64,000 nt of DNA, from contig NC_089322.1 of the NCBI RefSeq assembly GCF_036669915.1, forward strand, positions 18,407,719 to 18,471,718. The letters run 5' to 3'. Position numbers and translations under genes: made by a program. The stretch comes from Pocillopora verrucosa (Eukaryota > Cnidaria > Anthozoa > Scleractinia > Pocilloporidae). Every line of letters begins with the position of its first letter. The first letter of the stretch is position 1. Positions 1 to 12,443 of the stretch are shown here, piece after piece. The notes beneath the pieces were generated by a model that worked only from the letters and a program-made list of their open reading frames with translations, searched no databases and was not told the DNA's origin.

Positions 1-160
1 AACGTTTTTAATAAAACAATTATTCCACCAGCGCTTGTTGGATATGATTATTGTGAACTCGGCCCTACAGTCTCCGTGGACTATCTATCATCTTACATAT
101 ATCCAACGCGCACTCGTGGAATTATTATTAGGTGGCTAATTTTTTTTCAATATTGGTAAG

Positions 161-3003
161 GCCTGTGAAATAAATCCAGATGCAATGCTGTTCATAAGAA
201 TAAAAGATCTTAGGACTCACTTTCAAGCACTATTTGATCGGTAAGTTTAAGATCGGCGTTTACTTGGCATAAACTTTTTAATCAACTGAGCTAACCTAGG
301 CCTGATGAACTTCTGTGAGGATCTTCCATCCAGGTGACCATATGTTTATATGGTTTTACACAAGCGGTACCCTTTAGGCGTCTATTCATTTCAAGAGCCA
401 GTGAAAATGGCGCTACCTTCTTCGTTACATGACAAAATAGTACCCCTCAGCCACGCCCATCATTTTTCGGCTTCTTTTCAAAGTTTCTCAGCCCCATTTC
501 CTGCAGTCTTCTGACAAATGATTTCCTTTACAATCTAGGGATAATTATTGACCTTAATAAAGCTTTTTTTCTGTTTTCATCCGCATTAATCTCATTATTT
601 TAGGTTTCTTCCCTCTATTCGTGTGTCTCACTCTCTAACTGTTAGCGACGTCATTGAAACAGAGCGGACAACAAAAGCTGGATATGGAAGGACTGAATGG
701 AAACAAAGTATCGCATCGTACTCAGGTATTCTTAGTATTATCATTCTTATTAGATATCCGAGGGATCAGTCTTTTCTGCCATATTCTGTGTCGAACAACT
801 CCTTGTTGAGAACATTGAGCATAACCATGCACCATGGTTGCCTATCTCCCTGAAACATTTTAATGTGCCAACTTTTTACACCTCAACATCAGTATAAATA
901 TTTCATACTGTTCATCATACATTTCCAACAGCCCTGACAAGGAGAATCTAATGAAAACTAAAGAGTTTCTCTATTTGGTGATCATTTCCCTTAATATCAT
1001 GACCTTTATGGCTAATTCAGCAGGAAATCTCAAGAAGGAATGAAATGTCAGGGCTAAACGTTCTGAACAATCTTGGCAATCGCACGCATCCAGCATGGCT
1101 TAGAAATGATTATAGAATCATAACCAACTACACGGCTCAAAGGTTGTGAGGGTCCAGTGTAGATTGAGGGAAAGCAATACAGAAATGATCATCAACTGAG
1201 GAAGCTCTTGACTGTTGAACAATTTTTCCTCGTTTGCATCTTAGGAAATGTATAGAGAGAAGTGTCAGTGTAAAACATGCACAGTGACATAAGGGTGTAA
1301 AGGGTTAAATGACAAATAAAAAAAAGGAGTAACCTGTTTTAATCTTGTTTTTGAACCAGACCCCTTTATTTTCTCTCAGGAAATCAATCTGCGGTTAGTC
1401 CAAAGACTGTTCTTCTTCCTCCGAATCCAACCTTTGTGTGTGGAGTGGCAAAACCGCAACAAAAGCTTCGAACGTGTCCGCCAAAAGACGAAAGTGGACT
1501 CACTGGGAGCAAGCTTGAACAATTTACCACAGAACCGAGTATATCACATCACAGATACTCTTTAAACATTAGCAAGGATCTCACACCGAAAAAAACACCT
1601 TATCAAACAAGAAGCGCATGCGGGCCGCGTATTCCGCACGTGACTCTCAAGGAGGTCGTTAGCGTAAAGAGCGCATGCGTGTGTGGTGATAGAAAGTTTA
1701 TCGGAGTGAGGAATTTTTGGGAAAGGAGCGCGGAGGATCTTGGGGACAACGACGTAAGTTTTAATAGGCTAATGCTTATAATCCTTGAGGTAACGCAAGA
1801 GACATTCCCTTCATACGCCTATCATCCATACGCAAATTGTTGTCCAAGCCCCATTGATTCCCATCCACGTGTACCAAGGTTTCTGTCTCCAGACAGATAA
1901 GCTTCGCTATTTTTCGGGAGGTAAATCAATTTTGTTGTGGTGGTTGTTGTTAAATCCTTGATTATCCAGGAATCTTCGCTACTAAATACATAGACGGGTG
2001 AGGAACGTAATTTATGTTTTAATGTAATTAAGACGCCGCTTTCAAGTCAACCAAGGGGATGTTTAATCGTTCAACAAAAATTTACATCTGTTTATTTCAT
2101 AACCTTTGAATTCGTAACTTGTCCAGTATACAAACGATGTCATTCAACCATAACTATCGACAGCCTACCAGAACCAGAAAGGACGTGTTGATTACTTCAG
2201 GAAAATCTTACGTCTTTGTATTTAAAAACCTTTAAAATCGTAACTTTCCAGTAAACAAGTGTGGCAGTTCAACGGTAATTATGTCCGAGTCGGTAGCTCA
2301 TCAGAACTGATCGAGGTGTGCGAAGCAATATCTGTTCTATCCACACCCTCCATAGTAACGTATAATAATTTTGTGTGCAGCTGACCCAGATTTTTATTCA
2401 TTCGTCATCGACCAAACAGGTTCAGATCTGTCGCCTAACCCTTAAGCATGACTAGCAACAAATTTCTCAATACAATATCACACCTGAATCGTAAAAAAAG
2501 TCATAAAAAGTCATAACAATTCAAAGAAATGATCGCCTTCAAGAGGAATTTGAAAGTTAACCAAATTCTCTCCGTCAAATCCGTAGAATAGTAGGAGAAG
2601 ATGCCGACTGATAAATGACCTCAGTATTAGATTTTTGAATGCTTCTCGTGGTGTTTTGGTCTCCAAGGTATCATACTAATTGTGTATTTTGATTGTCATC
2701 TCAAATAATGATCATATACCAGCCTATGAACTTTCTTTGTTAATTTCTCCTTTATCGTAAAGTTTGTTCTTTCTTTTCATTTGTTCTAGGATCTTTCCAT
2801 GAAAAGTGAGAGAATGTACTCAAGGTATAAAATTGATTACAATCGTCATTTCACTTTGTTAGTCTAACTTCATTTTCAAAATGATTTCTTATGGAAGTCC
2901 CCTGATTAAAATCTTCCATTATTTATTTTTCTTTAGGAGGTGGCTGCAAGATAGGATTCCCACGAAAATTCCAGACTTTGCAGGTTGCCGAAAGCTTCCT
3001 TAA
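161..3003 (+). CDS. 3' part of an unrecognised multi-exon gene (last five exons, about 225 residues)
   Basis: Five exons join in one frame: 161-240, 604-725, 1380-1753, 2790-2824 and 2937-3003, with TAA at 3001. Acceptors end in AG and donors start with GT (strong ones at 241, GTAAGT, and 1754, GTAAGT). Intron phases agree throughout (2, 1, 0, 2), which is unlikely by chance. AATAAA lies at 3082, 79 bases after the stop. The 374-base exon encodes a basic, Ser/Thr/Pro-rich stretch with scattered cysteines (VCGVAKPQQ, SACVCGDRKF) and no visible domain, membrane segment or repeat. The C-terminus is short and basic (RRWLQDRIPTKIPDF). The 5' end lies outside the window. I do not recognise the family. 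The first exon's acceptor at 160 is the weakest call. The gene runs tail to tail with the GPCR at 3569. Confidence 0.6.
870..1310. repeat. Fold-back repeat inside the intron at 726-1379
   Basis: The ends are roughly inverted copies of each other: a TTTTTACACCTCAACATC-like left end against a GTGACATAAGGGTGTAAAGG right end. Internal text (GACAAGGAGAAT, GGTGATCATTTCC) recurs at about 49490-49560 and 60460-60530. This is one of the dispersed non-autonomous families of the window and fills most of an intron of the leftmost gene. Limits are approximate. Confidence 0.4.
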
Positions 3004-3568
3004 AGAGAATCTCTCGCGTATTGTCTCAAGTTTACCACAAGCCCTGAAAAATCCGAACATTTTAAATTAATTAAATTTCATAATAAAATTTCATTTAAAT
3101 AAACTCAAAGGTGTAAAACCAAACGAAAACAAACCATAGCACGTTGATAAAACCTCTATGCATTCTCTCTGTAAGGGAGAGGTGCTTGACCATGTAGTTT
3201 TGAAAGATGCTAAGCCCCGGTCCAAACATTTCCTTCATAAACCACTACAGACGCGAAATATACCTCTTCATGTATATATACTTAAAGTACGAACACGCTT
3301 CTCTGACATATTTTTTAATTAGAAATAAAAGCCTAAAGAAGCCTCTTGTAAGTTAAAAAGAACAACATTACTGTGTTTTCTCGTGACTACATAGCCGAGT
3401 CATCTCATGTCATCCTTACTAACGCCGGTAAACTGATAGAAAGTTTTGTCTATTAATATTGCTTTTAAAAATTACCTTAAATGTTTCGATTTTTCTATGG
3501 GTATACCAGTGAAATAAATGATAGGTTTTTTTAACAATCGTAGTTTTAAAGTTATTTTGTAAATCTTG

Positions 3569-4639
3569 TTACAACGTAGTCTCTGACTGAGTGATTACTA
3601 ATGATTCCCGCTGATTAGCTATCAAATGTTCCTCTTGGTGTGAAGAAGCAATCGGATTAAGGTGTGAAATCTCTAGATCTATACAACAGCAACAGAAATA
3701 CATGCAGCAAAAATTCTTCAACCTACGATACAAGAATGATGCCTCTTTTTTGAAGTCACTTTTGAAAAATGTATAAAGAAGGGGATTGAATAAACCAGTG
3801 AAAAACTTGAAAAATAACGAAATCTGGCGAAACCACGAAGGCAGTACAAACAAGGTGTAGTTAGAATCGGCTTCCATTGCCAGAAGAAAATATGGAACCC
3901 ATCCTGCGATGAACACACCGAGCATAGCAGCATAGACCAACTGAGCGTTTTTTCTCGCTGTCTTGAGATTGGCTGTGGTGCACAAGTGATTTGTTTGTCG
4001 CTTTATTGCATTTGTCTGTTGCCTTGCAACGAGCAAAATGTGGACGTGGGCGTATGTCATGAATAAAAGTGGAAGTAACACTATGGCAGTCACACAAAAT
4101 ATATCGTAGATAAAATCATTGTTCCAGATCGTTGATATTTCCTTCCATTCCGGGTTATACCACGAAAGTTGGATGAGCGAAGTGAACAGGGAGATAACCC
4201 ATGTATATGCCAGAACGGTCAAAATACGAGATTTTGTCAGAATTCTAGAGTAAACCATAGGGTAAACAATCGTGATATACCGTTCCGTTGTGATGACCAG
4301 GAGGTGAATAATTGTCGATATCGCCAAAAATCTTTGACATAGATCCATGGCCAAACAAAGCTGTGGCATAACACAGTTTAAAAACGAGCAGGCAACAGTT
4401 AGAGGCAACGCGACGAAGCCGGCCAGAAAATCGCTCGCGGCCAGGCTGCATAAACAAATGTTTGATTGTGTTCGGAGTGGAATCCTTCGCTTCACCAACA
4501 CCAGGACTGTGAAGTTTGCTGTTAAAATAAACAGGGCTAAAACCACAAGACTCGCGCAGATTAAAATCGATGTGATAGGCAACGGTGTTGTTGTACAGAC
4601 GTGTATGGTTTCGTTTGTCGCGTTGGTTGTTTCCTCCAT
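3569..4639 (-). CDS. Class A (rhodopsin-like) G protein-coupled receptor, single exon, 356 aa
   Basis: Seven hydrophobic segments with class A landmarks: Asn in TM1 (TANFTVLVLV), Asp in TM2 (LAASDFLAG), Cys at the start of TM3, ERY at its end, Trp-x-Pro in TM6 (GWVPYF) and NPLLY in TM7. The N-terminus has N-glycosylation sites (NATNET) and the tail has a cysteine cluster (NFCCMYFCCCC) typical of palmitoylation. The start is the ATG at 4639; upstream in-frame codons hold no ATG before a stop. Counting 18 residues back from the ERY arginine gives Gln at position 3.32, where monoamine receptors carry Asp, so a canonical amine receptor is unlikely. No Cys is evident in the second extracellular loop to pair with the TM3 Cys. 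The ligand is unknown. The gene is intronless across the CDS. Confidence 0.9.
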   Translation of the reverse strand: MEETTNATNETIHVCTTTPLPITSILICASLVVLALFILTANFTVLVLVKRRIPLRTQSNICLCSLAASDFLAGFVALPLTVACSFLNCVMPQLCLAMDLCQRFLAISTIIHLLVITTERYITIVYPMVYSRILTKSRILTVLAYTWVISLFTSLIQLSWYNPEWKEISTIWNNDFIYDIFCVTAIVLLPLLFMTYAHVHILLVARQQTNAIKRQTNHLCTTANLKTARKNAQLVYAAMLGVFIAGWVPYFLLAMEADSNYTLFVLPSWFRQISLFFKFFTGLFNPLLYTFFKSDFKKEASFLYRRLKNFCCMYFCCCCIDLEISHLNPIASSHQEEHLIANQRESLVITQSETTL

Positions 4640-7600
4640 TACCAAACTTGAATTTTTAAAACGCTTTAGAACTGTGGAAGTTTCACGCACGCAGGTTTGC
4701 TTGTCGGTACCATTGTTGTTAAGGTTTTGCTGATCGTCGATTTATTTTCCTGCATGATTCTGCAAAAGTTAAACGTAGTCTATTACAATTGATCGATGTC
4801 CGTAAGTACCAGAACTTCTCATACATATGTTGCTTCTCAAGATACATCGTCCGTATGGTAGACTATTTTCTTTTGCCGAAACAAATTAAAATTAATTCAT
4901 ACACCTGCAAAATAACCTCGTCATTGTATTGGTTTGGACAAAGTGCTTTCTTTTACTATTCAATGCCATAGTTGCTAATAGGTTCCAGTCATTCAAATTT
5001 TTCGTACTTTCGTCCTCGTTAATAAGCTGTGAATAAAACCAGCTCGTTGGCGGAATCCATATTTCCAAGCTTGAGTTTAGCTTGGATCCTTTTTAGATGC
5101 TTTTTAATACCATTCGTAATATAAATAAAGTAAAATCTCTCGAGATCTAAAAGAGAGACAACGATAGTCGTAGGTAACTATTAAAATCGTCAGGACAAAA
5201 TCTCGCTGTGGTGTCCTTCATTCAAAAAAATTCGGCGTGTGCAAAGCGGTCAGTTTCTATTTTCAGCCACAGAAAGTTTGAACACTGCCCGTCTGTCTTT
5301 CAATCAACTGTTTAAAGAAATAATCAGCGGTTTTTTCTTATTTTCCTTGATGTTTGATAACGAGGACCAAAGTCTGTTCAGTGTTATTCATTTTCCTTTC
5401 CTTTTAATTAACAAACTGTAAGTCTTGTCCAGACTATTACGTGCATTTCACCTTCGTACAATTGTATACAAATGAACGCGCGTCGTGCTTCCTATCGCCG
5501 GAAAGATCCTTTTTTTTTTGCGCCGGCAATTTTCAGTTTATTGTTCGCAACATCTTTGAAGAACTTCGACATAATAATGATTTTTTTACATGCAAATGAA
5601 TAAAATTATTATTTCAGTCATCACGTTAAAAACAAAAACCTTTTTGTGAATTCATGTAGACTTGGCTCGTAAAAAATTGATCATTTTTTTGCAAACAATC
5701 ATTTGATGAGCTGAAAAGACATAGAGAGTTGATTTGAAGCATTTTAGCGAGAAATAGTCCTTAATATGTCAGAATAAACATGAAGAAAAATTTAATTACC
5801 TTATAGGTATCTTTGAAATTCGGTAAAACATGAAGAACGAATCTTTTGTTATTCTTCAAATTATCATGAAGCATTAAATGGACGTGGGACTCGACAAATT
5901 CAAACCCTACTAATTCTTTACATCGACCAACAAAAAGCGAACATGACTTGTTTAATTTGTCAGCTGATTAAAACATGTGAAAATAATTCTTAAAGATATT
6001 TTTAAAAGGAAAAAGTTGATAAAGATTTTGTTTATCTTTTTTATTACATAACAGTATTAGAAATCTGGTCTTGCAACTTTGGCAAAGATATAGGATCAGA
6101 AATTGCGTCCAAAACAAAAGTTTTCAAGGCTGTCCAAGACTAAACCTTAATCAAAAAAGGTGCTTTGAATTCTGATTTTATTTTCAATAAATTTTTATCT
6201 CCAAATCAGTTGAAGACCTAAAGATAATGTTTTTTGCAATTTCAAAACAACTTAACGAGCAAGGGAGACCCCTAGTAATGAAAACCATTTTTTAATAACT
6301 AATTCAGTCACATCATTCCAAATCGAGGAAAGGTTTAGCATTATAATGAATTTGAGAAACTTTTCTCCGCAATGATATCTGTTCGGAATCTATAGTTCAT
6401 TGTTCTTCAGGTATTTCACTATAATGGACCTTAACACTAGTTAATCATGCGTATTTGATTAAGACAAGTTAAATTAGTTGATAAAATTACAAATTACACA
6501 GGACCCAATTGTTCCTCAGTCGATTAGCGCTAACTCAGGGTTAAATTTTAATCAGGTTTCTTTATTCCTTTATTCCTTTTTCGGTTATTTTCCTCTATTA
6601 TTTTAGAGCATCCAAGCATCAAATTGAAGACAAAAATAGTCATGCTGAATTTTCTTGCAGATCTGAGTTCAAATTTTACACTAACCCTGGGTTATCTGAA
6701 AAACTCAGCCCAGATCCTTAATAGTCCTCCAAGCCCCTTTAACTCTTATTAATTTAATAAATATCTCTTTTTTCATATCATTTCTCGTACCATCGTATTC
6801 TATTTTAGGTGAGCCTGCTTGTTATGTCCTCATGTATTTTAACACATGCAAAAATTACAATGGAAAGGGTTATTTGGTCTTACTCTACCTAAAATATCTT
6901 CTTGAACTGAGTAATTCATTAGAGTAAATTGCGGAAATCATTTCTATTAGATTCAAAAGCAAACGAAATGATAATAATGATAATAATAATTTATAATAAT
7001 CATCATCATTAATCATAAAATTAGTAATAATTAATGATAATAATAATCCACCAAAAGCGCTTTACAGAGCGTGCGTAGTAAAATAAAATAATAAAACCTG
7101 GGAAAGAATTTACATGCTCATCGCTAACGTAAATATTAAAAGTTCTTATCGAAGATTATCACTAAGAATGAAACACATTTCAGGAACTCACGGCCTGTTG
7201 CTAAGCAACCTGAAACCTACTTTAAAAAGCTTATTAGCTTATTCAGATAGAAAAGTGCAAATCCCTCGTCGAACAGTAGTTAGAGAAACCTGTTACAGTA
7301 AGTGGAATATTCAACACATTTTTTTGATACTTAAAGCGCGGTACATTTACGATAGCGCTATCTAGTCGGAAAAAGTGCTAAAGAAGTGTCTCGAATTGAA
7401 ATTCGAAGTTACTCCTTCTCAGCTCTTTTGTACTGCACAGTCTCTCAATTTTTACAGAGGAGGTGTTCTCGGATTATGCATATGAGCAAGAGATCTCTTG
7501 AAATGAACTAATACGACAAACAAATGAAAATTTGATCGAAACACGTACCACTTTATTCCGCTAAAAGCATTTTCCCCTAGACGAAAGCTTTTGCGTCTTT

Positions 7601-7659
7601 GCGTTTTATACCAATTAATAGCTCTTCACGATTTGCGAGGCTTCATTTACACAATTACA
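4640..7659. other. Intergenic AT-rich DNA, no gene seen
   Basis: Only short open frames without splice support or domain-like sequence. A degenerate ATA/ATT microsatellite lies at about 6968-7050, followed by an AGCGCTTTACAG-type motif common at the ends of dispersed cnidarian repeats. The 83-codon frame at 7114-7365 starts with ATG but has no recognisable content. Confidence 0.5.
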
Positions 7660-9340
7660 TCATTGTGAATAAAGTGCGAAAGTTTTCTTCTTTTTTTTTT
7701 TTTTTTTTTTTATATTTTATTGTGTTGTCATTCGCACTTTAACAACGTGTTTTACCGTGTCACTTTCTACAGCAGTCTGCTCAAGATAAATAAATAATTT
7801 GATTTGGAACGGTGTAAAATGCGTGCCAGTTACTGTTTATTTTTCTTCTAAATCATTCGAGAAAGTAATGGCCCTAAGACAGAAAAAAGTATCCTTCAAG
7901 ATCACGTTCACCTCAGTAGCTTTTACAATGTGAAAAGTCGGATACAAAAAGCAAACTGCTGTCAGTCTAAGAAGGCCATAATGCATATTCTATCATGAAG
8001 GATGGTTATATAACGGGATCGCTATAACATTCTTTATACCCACTACAGCATCCTACGCAATTTTTTTTTTTACTGTTATCTTTTTGGAGTCTTTTAATCA
8101 TACGGGTGATAACTTGAAGCTGACATACGTTTGCTAATCGACATTTTTCCTCAAAAATTTTTCTATGGATATCCATGTTCTATAATGACTACAGCTGTAT
8201 TGAGAGGTTTTTCAGTCTTATACCCATCGAGCCAAATGCACAAAGGGATCGCGTTATAATTCTATGCAAACGAGAAACTCGCACAAAATTTGCATGGATT
8301 TGGAAAGTTTCAAAAATATCGAAATAACGAAATAACTTTTCTTCTTGAACATTTCTCATATAGTTTCAAAGTAAAAATAGCCCAGTTATAAATAATAAGT
8401 AATACTACTAGTATAACGATGCAGTAAACTTTGTTGTTGACTTATAACCTATTTTTGGTTATCAGATTCCAATTCTTTTGTAGTATGTATTATAAAGGTA
8501 GAAGAAAAGGGGATATGAATATTCAAAAGCGCCCCTCAAATGAAAATTGGAATATTTGCTTTAAATTCTGATGTTTGAAAAATGCACCAAGAACTATTGT
8601 GTCGTTGAGGCTACAAGAAATTGCGATGTTATACCATGTTTTTGAAGAATTTTGTTTATTCCAAACTTACGTTTGCCCAAATTTCTCGTAAAAAGATCGC
8701 AGTCTTATATTAGGAAGCCCCATTCTTTCATCTCATGGTAAACCGGAAGGGGCAGCCGGAAAACGAGCATACATCGGATAATTACGTTGGCCATGTAGGC
8801 CATTGATTAAATGTACTGAGGTGAAAAACATCAATAATACGGTTTTATCTCTTTCCCTCAAATGTCGAAAAAAATCACAAACGTTATCGAGATTTTATGT
8901 CAAGTACCAACATAGCTCAGTCGGCATTTTTAAAGGAGAAAAAGCTTCGATTAAAAACTGTAAGGTCACGAGTATTTCAGAGGAGTTTTTGAATCAAAAT
9001 CAGTGTTTTAAGGCCATTTGCTTGTCGTAAAATTGTCGTGTCTCGGAAATGGTTTGAAAATGGGATTCTAATCGAGATGACAACACCTGGCTTATAGCTA
9101 TATTTCAGCCAGTAAACTTTAAATGCAAAGTTTTGAATAGCCTAGTACTAAGAAATAAGTTCATAATATCTGGTTTAGTACTTGGTAATTGCAAAAATAA
9201 TCGCTAACTGATCTTTTCTTGATTAACATCAACTCAGTCGCTAAAATCACATATATTTGCTGTCATGACGTTGCACAATTCTCAATGTTATCATTGGCGG
9301 ATAAGAATTTCTTTTTTTTTGAGGAGGAGGTGTCAAAGAT

Positions 9341-9425
9341 TTATAATTACGAGTGTTAATCTAAGATCTTTAGTAACGCTCACGTAACCCGAGAAAGCTG
9401 GCAAAGAAATATAACGAAAGCTCAG
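9341..9425 (+). promoter_or_regulatory. Putative TATA box and noncoding leader exon of GPCR gene 1
   Basis: A TATA-like TTATAAT at 9341 is followed about 39 bases later by a leader conserved with three other sites (CTCACGTAACCCGAGAAAGC here) and a splice donor, CTCAG/GTAAGG, after 9425. TATA-to-donor distance is 84 bases, against 83, 85 and 89 at the other copies. The predicted intron 9426-11495 (2070 bases) ends at an acceptor three bases before the ATG of the CDS. This TATA match is the weakest of the four. Inferred from conservation and spacing, not from RNA. Confidence 0.55.
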
Positions 9426-11498
9426 GTAAGGAATCAGATAACAAAAATTATCATTCGCTCAACCGAAAAGTTGTGGAATCTTTCTGTTTTTCTACTTCGA
9501 TTCGGACAGCATACCTTTTAAAGAAGGGTTTTATCAGATTTTCTTGACTGGGGAACGTCTAAATCAAAAACCTAAAGAACAAGAGTAACAATTCTTTCTA
9601 TTTTATTATTTAACTGAGTAAATGGGATATGCATTTATGGCTCACATATGCATTAGCGCTCTGATCACTGAATTCAAAATGTTTTCAAACTTGCCGAGTC
9701 CGCAGATGAACCTTAGGCAGAATTTCGAATGGTAAAGTTATCCCCTTAGAAAATCTCAAAACGTATTGAGAAGGCCATCATTATTATTATAGCTCTGATA
9801 AATGAATTATAGCTCTGATACCTGAATTCAAAATGTTTTCAAACTCGCGGTGTCTGAAAATGAATCTTTGCGCACTTTTCGAACGGTAAAGTTACGCCCT
9901 TAGAAAATCTCAAAACGTAATAAGAAGGCCAGTAATATTGTTATTTTTTAAAGGCCGAGAGAAAAATAATGTCGTATCTGGGGGACGTATCAATCGAGCG
10001 CAGTTCAGTCAGTGTGTCATGACTTAAAAAACAAAAGCCAAAACGGGGAGTCTCAATGGGGTAATGGCTTTAACTACCGCATGGTTAAAAGTTTGGCTCT
10101 TTTCCCGCTATGAGTAAACCTTTTTTCGTTGCAGTTAAATGAAAACATTTTTCGGTTCACTTTTCTGACGACTAACGTTTAAAATTTGTCTATTCTTACG
10201 CCTAATGTACAGCTAAATTTATTTGCCGTTTTACAGCCAACGGTTTACCCCATTGAGACCTTGAAAGCGGCTTCATTAAGGCTCAATCAAAAGCACGCGG
10301 TGCCATCCAACTGATTAAAACTTCTTGCTTTTCCTAAGAGTTTATCAACCCTTGAAATTTATGACAATGAAGTTTATTTTCTTTCATAATGCATAAACAG
10401 TTCCCAAAATATGTTTGCTCCTTTGTTACTGGGGTACCTATGCAAACCAGTTTCGAGAGACGGGATACAATCCCCTTGCTTTTCCTTAAGGGGAAAATAT
10501 CGCTACCTTTCCAGTCATATGTTACTACTCACAAGTCTAAATAGGAAGAGACCCATCAGTGGGAAAAACAATATCTCTTACGTTAATCACTGAGTGCTTT
10601 ATGAAGAAGGAGGTTATCCTTGCACTGCGTTTTTCGCACATCGCACGCGGCACTCACTGAAATACCCGCTCAGATATTGCACATAACAGAGCGCAAATAT
10701 AACTGGTTTATATTCAACCTTAGAAAACTTTCGTACTCTGGATATGTTAGGGACTGTGAAAATATCATTCAAGGCAAGGCTCTTCCGAGTGTCAATAGCC
10801 TAATGAATGTAAAGACGACAACTTATAACCTTCTAGAAAATTTTCATATATATCTGTAACTAAAGTAAACATCACCCGATGTGGACTAAAGTAATGGCAC
10901 TATGTATGCTGCAGCCAAGCATTGGAGTACACCACCTTGCGATATTTGTGTCGTGACTGGCTCAAATGAGTTTTAAAAAGCAGATTCGGGATGCTAATTT
11001 TCATATTCAGTGAGTGCAGGGTTTATAGTTTTTGCCACAGTGAAAATACTTCTTAAAAATGTAAAAGGTTGTAAATTTAGATGTAACTTCTTGGTTTGAT
11101 CAGTTACTTGAGTCATTGTACATGGCTTATATTTTTGTTGCGGAGCGTGTTTTTCCCTGCCCACATGCATACTTTATGCGAATACGTCTATGGATAAAAA
11201 ATGTGCCATTCGATGCATACGCCATAAAGAAAGGATTATGTGGACTTGCATCTACTTTACAGATGAGTACGAATACTTAAGCATCGTACACGAGCTGAGG
11301 TAGATTTAAAACACCAAACACACAACAAAAAAAAAACCGGTTGATTTATTCTTCTCTAGCGCGGGAGATTTTTCTAGTTTCCTGCACGAAATTTCAGCAG
11401 TTTTGAATTATTCAAAACTTGACAATGACGTGTGTTTTTTTTTTCTTTTTTTGATATTTGGCAGGGTACTGCTTATTTTTTTTTCTTTCCTTTAGGAC

Positions 11499-12443
11499 AT
11501 GTCTGAAGACAGCTTCTTAAATGATGGTTTCATTATCGCCTTCACCATCTCAATGCTCATTAATCTGTTCGGCAACATACTTGTCTGCTTTGTGGTGCTG
11601 AAATTTAGAGACATGCGCATTCCGATGAATTACCTTCTGGTAAATCTTGCAATCAGTGACGTGATGGTTGGTTTCTTCATGTCTCCAAGATTCGTCTTCG
11701 GTCGGACGTTGAATCACCCCAGGGGAACCCTTGGCGACTACTTCTGCAAAATCTTAACTGGGGATTCCTTCACCTGGACAGGGGCGTTGGCTTCAGATGT
11801 CACTCTGGTCTGTATTGCAGTCGAGCGATATCTCTCAATCCGCTTCCCTTATAGCAATAAAAAGAGGCTGACGACTAAGAAGCTTAAATACGTCATACCC
11901 CTATGCTGGGTCTTTGCTCTCGGGGTCAACCTACCAGCCTTTCTCTACCTCAAATACGACCAGAACTCTGGAAGCTGTGTACCATTTTGGCCAACGTCAA
12001 ACTTCATTAAATACCACAGCGTCATTAATGGCCAAATATTCTTTGCTGTCCCTGCACTGATTATGGGGGTGCTATACGTTCTTCTCATTTATCAACTCTG
12101 GTTTAAAAGCAAAACTTCGACCACGTCTGTGGCTCAACGAGCAGTACTCAAGCACCGACGTCGCTCCACCAAGATGGTGATCACAGTGAGTTTGATCTAC
12201 TGCATTTGCTGGTTTCCAAACTGTTTTGTTTACATCTACGTGGCTTACTCAACCAAGCAGTTGTTCGGTGCTATTCACACAGCATCAGTTCTGATGGTTT
12301 CTCTAAACTCCGCCGTCAATCCGGTGATTTACAGCTTGCAGAGTCATCGATTCCGTCGCCATATGGCAGCGCTGATTAAAAGATACCGTTGCAACAAAGT
12401 TACCAATTATGACAATGGCGGAGAATCAAAAGCTGGACTTTGA
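11499..12443 (+). CDS. Class A GPCR, peptide-receptor-like, tandem paralog 1 (314 aa)
   Basis: Intronless seven-helix receptor with Asn in TM1 (FGNILVCF), Asp in TM2 (NLAISDVM), ERY after TM3, Cys in the second extracellular loop (SGSCVPFW), CWFP in TM6 and NPVIY in TM7. The N-terminus is only about ten residues, with no signal peptide or glycosylation site. The third loop is short and basic (KHRRRSTKM). This layout suits small peptide or neuropeptide receptors, but the ligand cannot be read from sequence. The ATG at 11499 lies three bases after an acceptor (TTTCCTTTAG), so transcription should begin in an upstream leader exon. A polyadenylation signal, AATAAA, is at 12681. Over the first 60 residues it differs from paralog 2 at 5 positions and from paralog 3 at 12. 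Confidence 0.92.
   Translation: MSEDSFLNDGFIIAFTISMLINLFGNILVCFVVLKFRDMRIPMNYLLVNLAISDVMVGFFMSPRFVFGRTLNHPRGTLGDYFCKILTGDSFTWTGALASDVTLVCIAVERYLSIRFPYSNKKRLTTKKLKYVIPLCWVFALGVNLPAFLYLKYDQNSGSCVPFWPTSNFIKYHSVINGQIFFAVPALIMGVLYVLLIYQLWFKSKTSTTSVAQRAVLKHRRRSTKMVITVSLIYCICWFPNCFVYIYVAYSTKQLFGAIHTASVLMVSLNSAVNPVIYSLQSHRFRRHMAALIKRYRCNKVTNYDNGGESKAGL

Noticed and set aside
7114-7365. 83-codon frame starting with ATG
   Set aside because: Follows a microsatellite; no splice sites, conservation or recognisable motif visible.
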